Shown here: piece by piece, positions 35,796-43,650 of the stretch | How the letters are laid out: each line of letters opens with the position of its first letter | Numbering within the stretch: position 1 is the first letter of the stretch | DNA from: an uncultured Methylococcaceae bacterium | Lineage (GTDB): Bacteria; Pseudomonadota; Gammaproteobacteria; Methylococcales; Methylomonadaceae | Assembly: GCA_913056195.1 (NCBI GenBank) | Contig: CAJXMF010000006.1 | Span: 1-64,000 of the forward strand | Length of the DNA: 64,000 nucleotides | Direction: 5' to 3' | Translations under genes and position numbers: made by a program | The notes under the pieces: model-generated | What the model was told of the DNA's origin: nothing | Seen by the model: the letters and a program-made list of their open reading frames with translations, nothing else | The model's database searches: none

Positions 35796-36455
35796 CTAAT
35801 GGGAATGCCCGCTTTCAAGCTTATGGCCCTCTGCATCATAAAAACCACTGGAGTCATGTGATACAAAACCTAAGTGAATAAGTTTGCGCAGAAAAGGATC
35901 AGACTCATTGTCGCCGATATCAATATAATCAGTAGTTTTATAAGCGGCACGCTGATTAAAAACCTGTTTGACACGATCCGCCGCCGTAACCATTTCCTCA
36001 ATCTGCCAGGTTTCATGCCTATCTTGGGTTTTTACGCTGTAGCGCATAGGCAATTTCAAGGTCACATTCCAGTCCAATTTGGCCTGACGTTTTGGGGAGA
36101 CCATTACCCGCACCTGTGTCAGCGAGCAACCTTCGCCCCGAGTCGCCTCAAGCGACATCGCCTGCACTGCCGGGTCGGCTATAATCTGCCGCTTTTCAGC
36201 CCAATGTTTTGGTGCGGCGCGCGCGCCAAGGTCCTCAGGCATATACTCAATGCCTTGCGCATCTTTATCAAACCAGGTCGTCAGATGCAACGTACCGGCA
36301 CCAGAACGCTCCCATTGTTCAGCCAGACCTCGATCTGGATAGACATATAACACCCGGTTACCATCACGCCACAGCTCCATATGCCATGTCTTCGTTGTTT
36401 TTTTCTTTAAATCAACGACCGTCTGTTGACTGATTATCCAGCGAGGCCATGACAT
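35796..36455 (-). CDS. Conserved hypothetical protein, 219 aa
   Basis: No family recognised. The protein is soluble in composition, without signal peptide or membrane span. Its N-terminus reads WIISQQTVVDLKKKTTKTWH then MELWRDGNRVLYVYPDRGLA, and later ERSGAGTLHLTTWFDKD, suggesting a beta-rich first half. The second half is helical and ends with a His-rich tail (GFYDAEGHKLESGHSH). It stands alone, convergent with the 54-aa gene and divergent from the lipoprotein gene. Confidence 0.7.
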   Translation of the reverse strand: MSWPRWIISQQTVVDLKKKTTKTWHMELWRDGNRVLYVYPDRGLAEQWERSGAGTLHLTTWFDKDAQGIEYMPEDLGARAAPKHWAEKRQIIADPAVQAMSLEATRGEGCSLTQVRVMVSPKRQAKLDWNVTLKLPMRYSVKTQDRHETWQIEEMVTAADRVKQVFNQRAAYKTTDYIDIGDNESDPFLRKLIHLGFVSHDSSGFYDAEGHKLESGHSH

Positions 36456-36590
36456 TTATATGACGCATACATGACAAACTGGTGACAACAAAAAATCCTG
36501 CCCAGGAAAAACATGATCTATTCATATATTCTTAAGAAAACTTGACCTATAATGATGTTTTTAACTAACATACAAAATGAGGGTATAAAA

Positions 36591-37178
36591 ATGAAAACCA
36601 TAAACCTCTTAATTGCTGCATCGCTCGGACTTTCTTTAACCGCTTGTGACAAAGCGCAAGAAGGCGGGCAGACCGCGACAACTAATACGTCATCTGCTGC
36701 CGAACAAACTCAAGAAAAGGCTAACAATACAGCATCCACTGCTTCCGATTCATTAGCCAATAGCCTGGAAAAGGCTAAAGAAGCGGCGGGCAGTGCGGCA
36801 AGCGCAACATCTGACACAACCTCCGATATCACCGAAGCCGGTAAGAATGCGGTCGGTTCTGCTACTGACGCGGCTAAAAATGCTGCATCCACGGCCGTTG
36901 ACAGTGCAAAACAAATGGCTTCAGATACCACAACTGCCGCCAGTGATGCCGCTACAGCCGCTGTCGAATCAGGTAAACAAGCGATAAGTGATGCTGCCGA
37001 TAAAGCAGCCTCTGCAGCAACTGAAAAGATCAATAACGCAAAAACTGCGGTAACTGAAAAAGCCGCCTCTCTAACAGAATCAGTCAGCAAACCGGTTACT
37101 GATACAGCTGCAAAAACGTCAGAAAAAGCAGCTGCTGTAAAATCAGCCGCCGATGCATTAAATGGTTTGACTCAATAA
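36591..37178 (+). CDS. Ala-rich LEA-like lipoprotein
   Basis: From the ATG at 36591 (GAGGG ribosome-binding site) the 195-aa product has a lipoprotein signal with lipobox LSLTAC. The mature part is almost wholly a low-complexity Ala/Thr/Ser/Lys/Asp helix built of loose 11-residue units (AAKNAASTAVDSAKQMASDT, AAVESGKQAISDAADKAASA). This resembles group 3 LEA and related stress-protective proteins. A perfect TATAAT at 36548-36553 lies 38 bp upstream, without a clear -35. A role in membrane or envelope protection is inferred from composition. Confidence 0.75.
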   Translation: MKTINLLIAASLGLSLTACDKAQEGGQTATTNTSSAAEQTQEKANNTASTASDSLANSLEKAKEAAGSAASATSDTTSDITEAGKNAVGSATDAAKNAASTAVDSAKQMASDTTTAASDAATAAVESGKQAISDAADKAASAATEKINNAKTAVTEKAASLTESVSKPVTDTAAKTSEKAAAVKSAADALNGLTQ

Positions 37179-37212
37179 CTTTTCAGTTTATGAAATCAAG
37201 GGGATGCCTGAA

Positions 37213-38367
37213 TCAATCTTCAGGCGACCCCAACATCTCACAGGCCAAACGCGCCATATTTTCAGATCCACCACCCGCTCCCAGCTTGGCCTTCACCTCG
37301 GCCAGATCATGCAATATCCTCTGCCGGTAATCCGCATCCTGCAACAGGCGCCAGGTTTCATCGGCCAAGGCTTGAGCATTAGCTTCATGCTGAATCAGTT
37401 CTTTAACTACCGCACGAGCCGCGACAATATTAGGCAGGCCAATAAATGGAATGTTCACCAGCATCCTGCCCAGCCAATACGTCAACATCGATAGCTTATA
37501 CACAATCACCATCGGGACCTGAAGCAGTGCAATTTCCAATGACGCCGTACCTGAGGCTGTCATCAGGGCATCAGCACATTGAATCACATCATAGGGTTGC
37601 GACTTAATCACCTTGATATTGAGATCACACGCTTCAAGATAAGGTGCTAACACGGTATCAGCAATAGAATCGGCTTGCGGTAACACAAACTGCACATCGC
37701 CTATACGTTGCTTTAACAATACCGCCGCATCCAGCATCAGCGGTAACAAACGCCGAATTTCATTGATGCGGCTCCCTGGCAGCAAGCCAACGACAGGCTT
37801 TTGTGCATCCAGTCCAAATAGGTCGAAATCATCTTCCCGGCTCCGCAACGGTTTCACCTTATCGACAGATGGATGGCCGACATAACGTACCGGCACCCCC
37901 TGCTTTTCGTAATAAGGCGTTTCAAATGGAAAGATCACCGCCATCATATCGATCGCCTTGCCATAGGTGACAACACGCCCCGGCCGCCAGGCCCAAACCT
38001 GCGGACTGACATAAAACAAGACTTTGATACCGATCTGTTTGGCAAAGCGCGCCAATTTCAGATTAAATTCCTTATAATCGACACACACCAGTAAATCCGG
38101 CCGCTCATCCTGCAACAACTGCTTCATCGCGGTCAATGCCGCACGAATTTCACCATAATGGCGCAAAATTTCAACCAGACCGATAACACCAATGGCTGAT
38201 GAATCCACTCTGACATCAATACCGGCCTCGCGCATTTTTGCCGCCCCCATGCCTAAGCCTTGAACGGCCGGCAAATGCTGTTTTAAATGCGTGAACATAC
38301 TGGCGGCATGTTGATCACCCGACGACTCGCCGGCACTGAACACAATTTTGACCGGTTTCTGCGTCAT
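37213..38367 (-). CDS. lpxB: Lipid-A-disaccharide synthase
   Basis: Glycosyltransferase (GT19) joining UDP-2,3-diacylglucosamine and lipid X in lipid A assembly at the inner membrane. 384 aa with the N-terminal VFSAGESSGDQHAASMFTHL, LVCVDYKEFNLKLA, YVSPQVWAWRPGRV, LPGSRINEIRRLLP and ASGTASLEIALLQVPMVIVY. It follows the aminotransferase gene by three bases. The usual neighbours lpxA, fabZ and lpxD are absent; instead it sits with a nucleotide-sugar oxidoreductase and aminotransferase. Confidence 0.96.
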   Translation of the reverse strand: MTQKPVKIVFSAGESSGDQHAASMFTHLKQHLPAVQGLGMGAAKMREAGIDVRVDSSAIGVIGLVEILRHYGEIRAALTAMKQLLQDERPDLLVCVDYKEFNLKLARFAKQIGIKVLFYVSPQVWAWRPGRVVTYGKAIDMMAVIFPFETPYYEKQGVPVRYVGHPSVDKVKPLRSREDDFDLFGLDAQKPVVGLLPGSRINEIRRLLPLMLDAAVLLKQRIGDVQFVLPQADSIADTVLAPYLEACDLNIKVIKSQPYDVIQCADALMTASGTASLEIALLQVPMVIVYKLSMLTYWLGRMLVNIPFIGLPNIVAARAVVKELIQHEANAQALADETWRLLQDADYRQRILHDLAEVKAKLGAGGGSENMARLACEMLGSPED

Positions 38368-38370
38368 TGA

Positions 38371-39462
38371 TCAGGCAACCGTTTTAATCACATTAACAAT
38401 GTCATGAATATTCTGCTCGCTCAACATCGGGCAAATCGGTAAGGAAAAACAACGCGCGGCGACCGAATCGGTCACGGGCAACGATACACCGGCATAATCG
38501 GCTTTAAAGACATTTTGCCGGTGCAATGGCACCGGATAATACACCGCGCAACCAATTTGTTCAGCTTGCAGGGTCTGAATAATCTGATCACGATGGTCTG
38601 ACAGCAACGTATATTGATGATAAACATGCTCACCTATGCCATCTTCATAAGGCGTCTCCAATGCTAAACCGGCCATCAACGTCGAATACAAATGCGCCGC
38701 TTTACGCCGCGCCTGATTGTATTGATCAATACGTTTCAATTTAGCCCGCAACACCACGGCCTGCATCTCATCCAGGCGACTGTTATAGCCAATGACATCA
38801 TGATAATAGCGCTCTTTCGAACCATGATTACGCAGCATTCTCAGCATCTCGGCAATGTCATCTGACTGCGTCACTACCAGGCCGCCATCACCGAATGCAC
38901 CCAGGTTTTTACTGGGAAAAAAACTAAATCCCGCGGCATCACCCACCGATCCGGTTTGCTGACCATTGACACGGGCACCAAATGATTGCGCACAATCTTC
39001 AATCAACTTTAAACCATATTGCTCGCATAAGGCTTTAATCGCCATCAAATCAACCGGCTGACCAAATAAATGCACCGGCATAATGGCTTTGGTTTTTTCA
39101 GTGATCGCCGCTTCGATCATTTCTGGCGTAATATTGAAAGTCCTGGCATCAATATCCACAAAGACTGGTTTGGCGCCTACATATTTAATCGCTTCTGCCG
39201 TTGCGATAAAGGTAAACGCCGAGGTAATCACCTCATCGCCTTCGCCAATCCCGGCCGCTCTGAGCGCAAGATGCAACGCATCGGTGCCCGAGGCACAGCC
39301 TATGGCATGGTTAACACCCAGATAATTGGCCGCTTCCTGCTCAAAAGCCTGAACATTCGGGCCTAAAATAAACGTACACTGTTCAATCGTTTGCGCCAGC
39401 CCTTGCTCGATTTCGTCTTTGATTTCGGCATACTGGGCCTTCAGGTTAACCATGGGGATCAT
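38371..39462 (-). CDS. gnnB: DegT/DnrJ/EryC1-type sugar aminotransferase (GnnB-like)
   Basis: PLP-dependent aminotransferase of nucleotide sugars, 363 aa. Motifs are MVNLKAQYAEIKDEIE, ASGTDALHLALRA, PVHLFGQPVDLMAI, EDCAQSFGA and the PLP Lys in FSFFPSKNLGAFGDGG. It overlaps the oxidoreductase gene by four bases and abuts lpxB. By analogy with GnnA/GnnB of Acidithiobacillus it may make UDP-GlcNAc3N for amide-linked lipid A. A WbpE-like role in O-antigen sugar synthesis is the main alternative. Family is certain, substrate inferred. Confidence 0.8.
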   Translation of the reverse strand: MIPMVNLKAQYAEIKDEIEQGLAQTIEQCTFILGPNVQAFEQEAANYLGVNHAIGCASGTDALHLALRAAGIGEGDEVITSAFTFIATAEAIKYVGAKPVFVDIDARTFNITPEMIEAAITEKTKAIMPVHLFGQPVDLMAIKALCEQYGLKLIEDCAQSFGARVNGQQTGSVGDAAGFSFFPSKNLGAFGDGGLVVTQSDDIAEMLRMLRNHGSKERYYHDVIGYNSRLDEMQAVVLRAKLKRIDQYNQARRKAAHLYSTLMAGLALETPYEDGIGEHVYHQYTLLSDHRDQIIQTLQAEQIGCAVYYPVPLHRQNVFKADYAGVSLPVTDSVAARCFSLPICPMLSEQNIHDIVNVIKTVA

Positions 39463-40409
39463 GTTTTTTCCTTATTCGTTTGGAGTAAATGGGTAATTTC
39501 AATGGCAGTCGCTAATGCCTTGCGACCGGCTTCGCCGGAAACCAGCGGTTTTTTCCCGGTTTGAACACAATCAACAAAATGTTTAATTTCTTCCAACAGC
39601 GCATCGCCATTTTCAAATACCGATTCTTCCGTCAAAATTTCAGGAATACCTGGAAACATTTCTTTTTCGCCAGTGCGGTGTTTAGTCAACACACGGTTCT
39701 GAAAATCGACAGCGACATACGAACAGGGTTTGAACATGCGCATTTTACGCTCCATTTTCATACTGATGCGACTCGCCGTCACATTCGCCACACAACCATT
39801 TTTAAACGTCAGTCGCGCATTAGCGATATCGGTACCTTGCGTCAGCACCGCGGTCCCACAGGCTTCCATTCTGTCAATATTTGAATCGACCAATGACAAA
39901 ATAATATCGATATCATGAATCATTAAATCTAACACTACACTGACATCATTAGCCCGTGGATTAAATGGCGACAGTCTGTGTGATTCGATAAAAATCGGCT
40001 GGCTGTCCATGTCACCTAAACCCATGATGGCCGGGTTAAAACGCTCTAAATGACCGACCTGCAAAATGCACTGATTTTGCTCGGCAATCTCAATCAACTT
40101 ATCGGCTTGTTCAACCGTCACCGTAATCGGCTTCTCCACCAGCACATGACTGCCCGCCTGTAAAAAATCCCTGGCGACGGCATAATGCAAACTCGTAGGG
40201 ACGACAATACTCACCGCATCGACCTCGCCCAACAAAGGCTGATAGTCGGTCAACGCCTGAGCACCCCATTTATCGGCCACGTCCTTGGCTGTTTCTTCAT
40301 TGATATCAACCACTGCGACTAACTCGCAATCATCCAGACCTGCATATTTTTCAGCATGAAACTTGCCCAGATAGCCCGTTCCAATGACTGCACATTTCAG
40401 TTTTGCCAT
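39459..40409 (-). CDS. gnnA: Gfo/Idh/MocA-family nucleotide-sugar oxidoreductase (GnnA-like)
   Basis: NAD(P)-dependent dehydrogenase, 316 aa from the ATG at 40409 (an in-frame TTG lies four codons upstream). Rossmann motif LKCAVIGTGYLGKFHAEKY, VLVEKPITVTVEQADKLI with the EKP signature, and the catalytic-region DLMIHDIDIILSLVD. It probably oxidises C3 of UDP-GlcNAc for the aminotransferase encoded next. It is the first gene of the gnnA-gnnB-lpxB run and diverges from the metal-resistance genes. Confidence 0.82.
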   Translation of the reverse strand: MAKLKCAVIGTGYLGKFHAEKYAGLDDCELVAVVDINEETAKDVADKWGAQALTDYQPLLGEVDAVSIVVPTSLHYAVARDFLQAGSHVLVEKPITVTVEQADKLIEIAEQNQCILQVGHLERFNPAIMGLGDMDSQPIFIESHRLSPFNPRANDVSVVLDLMIHDIDIILSLVDSNIDRMEACGTAVLTQGTDIANARLTFKNGCVANVTASRISMKMERKMRMFKPCSYVAVDFQNRVLTKHRTGEKEMFPGIPEILTEESVFENGDALLEEIKHFVDCVQTGKKPLVSGEAGRKALATAIEITHLLQTNKEKT

Positions 40410-40591
40410 ATAAAAACTCAATTTATTTCACGATACAACATCATGCAGAACCTCCGCCAATCAACGATTGCCAAAGACTCACCGTGCTTTTGATGTCCGC
40501 ATGACGTCCCCTCAACGTTGCTATTGTATCATCAGCATTACATTGAAATAAGCAGAAGCCAAGTATTGAACTTTAGGTATTTCTTGTTATC

Positions 40592-40954
40592 ATGTCAGGT
40601 ATGAAACGGGTAACGATCTATTTTTTGGCTTTTCTGACCTTCTGGCTATCCACATGGATGGTTACGGATATTCATGACTGGACAAAAAATAACACCAATC
40701 AAAGCCATCCCGTTTTCAGTCTGGAATCGCACACACATACCGCCGATGCGACAACCCTGGCTGACGGCCCCGATACACATCATCACTGTACCGGTGCCTG
40801 CAGCTATGACCATGGCGGCCATACCGGCCACAGCTTCCCGCCACTGACTGTTTCAACCTTTACAGCCAGCGTCGTGCGTGGCATTCAGGCGACCGAATCC
40901 TATTCGTATTATTATCATCACGACGACCCTGCATTAAGACCCCCTATCGTTTAA
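40592..40954 (+). CDS. His-rich exported protein upstream of czcCBA
   Basis: A 120-aa protein with an N-terminal hydrophobic signal or anchor (YFLAFLTFWLSTWMVTD) and a periplasmic part rich in His (SHTHTADATT, DTHHHCTGACSYDHGGHTGH, YYYHHDD). Two Cys lie among the His. No family is recognised. Composition and position just before the CzcC gene suggest metal binding or buffering in the periplasm, as for small CzcI-like proteins. A second in-frame ATG occurs three codons in. Confidence 0.7.
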   Translation: MSGMKRVTIYFLAFLTFWLSTWMVTDIHDWTKNNTNQSHPVFSLESHTHTADATTLADGPDTHHHCTGACSYDHGGHTGHSFPPLTVSTFTASVVRGIQATESYSYYYHHDDPALRPPIV

Positions 40955-41132
40955 AACAGATTTAGACCTGTTCTCGAGTCATCAGACTCGCTTCACACTT
41001 CGATTACGCCCCCCTTGTACTTTGCTGTACACCATCCAGGCCAAAACAGATGGCCTGACAACAGTCATTACCCATACTTTTGGCATGACGGGGACGTATT
41101 CAATAACAAACTTTACAACATACGACAGAACC

Positions 41133-42425
41133 ATGATGCACAAACATTTTGTTTATTTGCTGTTATTCGTGTTTTTCAGCCTTACCGCACGCGCAGAAAC
41201 AGCCGCCCCCCATATCGTCGAGCCTGAATCGGAGCTCACGCTTAATCAGGCGCTGAACCTGGCGATAACATATAATCCCGAGCTTTCAGCCTATCTGGCC
41301 GATATCAATGCCAAACAAGGCTTGGCCTTACAAGCCAGCCTGTTACCCAACCCTCAACTCCAGGCCAGCGCCTCCAACTTCGGCAACAGCAAATTCAAAG
41401 GTTTTGATGGCAAGGTAATAACACTGGGACTGAGCCAGTTGATTGAATTGGGCGGCAAACGACCCGCTCGCAGCAAAGCGGCACAACTCGATCAGCAACT
41501 GGCTATCCGACGGTATGAAAACAAACGTTTGACCTTAATGGCGCAAACAGCCGAAGCCTTTATCCGCCTGTTAGCGGCGCAAAAAAATGTCGAACTGCAG
41601 CAAAATCTGCTGAAATTATCCAAAAATGTTGCTCATATCGCCGATGTTCAGGTCAGAGTGGGCAATGTATCACCATTACAAGCGACCAAAGCCCGAATTT
41701 CTCTGAGCTCGGCACAGATTGCTCTGCGTCAGGCGCAGCGACAATTACAAAACAGCCGCAAGCAATTAGCCGTATTCTGGGGAAATTCATCACCGCACTT
41801 TTCCTTGGCGACAGGCCGACTGGAACAGATTCAAGCGCTGCCGGAACTGAGTACATTATTAAAGCAGCTCGATAATAACCTCGACTTAAAACAAAGCCTG
41901 ACTGAAATCAATAAACGCCGCGCCAACATTGACGTCGAAAAGAGCAAAGCCATACCGGATGTTACCTTAAATATTTCCGGCAATAATTATGTCAATCGAG
42001 ATGATTACAACATCAATGCCGGCTTTAGTATTGAGCTGCCGGTATTTGACCGCAACCAAGGTAATATTCAATCAGCCACCCACGGACTGGCCCAGGCCAA
42101 TGCCCAATACAGCGCCACGTTGGCCCGCATTCAGACCGAACTGAAAAACAGTTATCAGGCATTGAACACGGCCTGGCAAGAACTCCATATCTTGAAAGAC
42201 GATGTCATTCCCAACGCCGAGCAGGCTTTTAAGTCTGCGCAAAAAGGCTATCAGGTCGGTGAATTTAATTTTCTGACCGTTCTTGATGCACAACGCACCC
42301 TGTTTCGCGTCAAGTCTCAATACCTCAACGCGCTGACGGCCTATCATCTCAACAGCATCCGTATTGAAAAATTGCTGGGACACCAACTTGAGAGCCGCAC
42401 GAACAATCTACCCGGGAGCCTGTAA
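41133..42425 (+). CDS. czcC: CzcC-type outer-membrane efflux protein
   Basis: TolC-family channel of the metal efflux complex. From the ATG pair at 41133 it is 430 aa with a signal peptide (YLLLFVFFSLTARAET). The family helices follow: LTLNQALNLAITYNPELSAY, ANIDVEKSKAIPDVTLNIS and GYQVGEFNFLTVLDAQRTLF. The long in-frame region upstream lacks export features and is probably untranslated. One base after its stop, CzcB begins. Confidence 0.92.
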   Translation: MMHKHFVYLLLFVFFSLTARAETAAPHIVEPESELTLNQALNLAITYNPELSAYLADINAKQGLALQASLLPNPQLQASASNFGNSKFKGFDGKVITLGLSQLIELGGKRPARSKAAQLDQQLAIRRYENKRLTLMAQTAEAFIRLLAAQKNVELQQNLLKLSKNVAHIADVQVRVGNVSPLQATKARISLSSAQIALRQAQRQLQNSRKQLAVFWGNSSPHFSLATGRLEQIQALPELSTLLKQLDNNLDLKQSLTEINKRRANIDVEKSKAIPDVTLNISGNNYVNRDDYNINAGFSIELPVFDRNQGNIQSATHGLAQANAQYSATLARIQTELKNSYQALNTAWQELHILKDDVIPNAEQAFKSAQKGYQVGEFNFLTVLDAQRTLFRVKSQYLNALTAYHLNSIRIEKLLGHQLESRTNNLPGSL

Positions 42426-43637
42426 ATGATTCGTAACTATTTGAAATTATTACTCCTTATCACGGCGACAACCTTATTCAATTCAGCTTACCTCAACCCG
42501 ACCTACGCCGCTGAAGAACACGATGAGCATGGTGAACACGAGGGCCATGAACATCATCACGAAGAAGAAGCCCTAAAACTTAGCCCGCAACAACTCAAAG
42601 ACTTCTCCATTGAGTTATCAAAAGCAGGCCCCGGCGTCATTCTCAAAACACTGGATTTAACCGGTGAAGTCATCGTCGAACCCAGCAGGCTATATCATGT
42701 CGTTCCACGCGTTGCCGGTGTCGTCCAAAAAGTTTACAAACAACTCGGTGATAACGTTAAAACCGGTGAAGTGCTCGCACTACTGTCCAGCCGGGAGTTA
42801 GCCAATGCCAAAGCCGAATTTGTCGCGGCCAACAGCTTACTGCAACTGGCAAACAGCAACCTGAACCGGGATCGGAGATTGTACCAGGGAAAAATCACCT
42901 CCCTCAGACAATATCAGGCTGCCAAACAAGCACAAATTGAAGCGGCTATCCGACGAAAAGCCGCCAAACAACGCCTGCTGGCCCTGGGTTTAAACCTTAA
43001 AGACATCGACAGACTGATCAAAGACCAGGACAAAGATCTAACGCTTTATGCGTTAAAAGCGCCAGCCGATGGGGTGATTATCGGCAAACATGTCAGTCTG
43101 GGTGAATTACTGGACACCAAAACACGCAGCTTCACCCTGGCCGAGCTGTCCCGTGTCTGGGTCAATCTAACCCTGTATCAAAAAGACTTACAGTCCATTA
43201 AAACGGGCCAGAAGGTCTTTATCCATAACCGTTTTAGCCAACAACCCAGGCAGATTGCACAATCCCGGATTAACTGGATCAGCCCGGTACTCGATGAAAA
43301 AACCCGAAGTGGCACGGCCCGGGTTATCCTGGATAACAGCCAAAATATTTGGCTCCCCGGCGCATTCGTTTCAGCGCGCGTCGTACTTTCTGAAACACCC
43401 GCAAATATTGTCATTCCATTGAGCGCATTACAAAACATCGATGGCAAAGACGTTGTTTTTGTACAACATGAAGATGGCGATTTTGAACCACAGGTGGTGA
43501 TGACCGGCAAGCGTGATTTTAACCAGGTTGAGATCATCGCAGGCCTCAAATCCGGCCAGACCTATGTCAGCCGCAACGCATTTACCTTGAAAGCACAAGC
43601 CCAAAAAGGCGCTTTCGGGCATGGGCACCATCACTAA
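42426..43637 (+). CDS. czcB: CzcB-type periplasmic adaptor (membrane fusion protein)
   Basis: Links the RND pump to the outer-membrane channel. 403 aa with a signal-anchor, a His/Glu-rich metal-binding segment near the mature N-terminus (EEHDEHGEHEGHEHHHEE), a barrel-hairpin region (TGEVIVEPSRLYHVVPRVAG, QLGDNVKTGEVLALL) and a C-terminal HGHHH tail. Both ends can bind divalent metal. Start and stop are close to the neighbours, so it is operonic. Confidence 0.92.
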   Translation: MIRNYLKLLLLITATTLFNSAYLNPTYAAEEHDEHGEHEGHEHHHEEEALKLSPQQLKDFSIELSKAGPGVILKTLDLTGEVIVEPSRLYHVVPRVAGVVQKVYKQLGDNVKTGEVLALLSSRELANAKAEFVAANSLLQLANSNLNRDRRLYQGKITSLRQYQAAKQAQIEAAIRRKAAKQRLLALGLNLKDIDRLIKDQDKDLTLYALKAPADGVIIGKHVSLGELLDTKTRSFTLAELSRVWVNLTLYQKDLQSIKTGQKVFIHNRFSQQPRQIAQSRINWISPVLDEKTRSGTARVILDNSQNIWLPGAFVSARVVLSETPANIVIPLSALQNIDGKDVVFVQHEDGDFEPQVVMTGKRDFNQVEIIAGLKSGQTYVSRNAFTLKAQAQKGAFGHGHHH

Positions 43638-43650
43638 CCGGGTTAATGAC

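Noticed and set aside
37213-37494. Plus-strand open frames opposite lpxB and many other genes
   Set aside because: They are antisense shadows of well-supported genes with no independent coding evidence.
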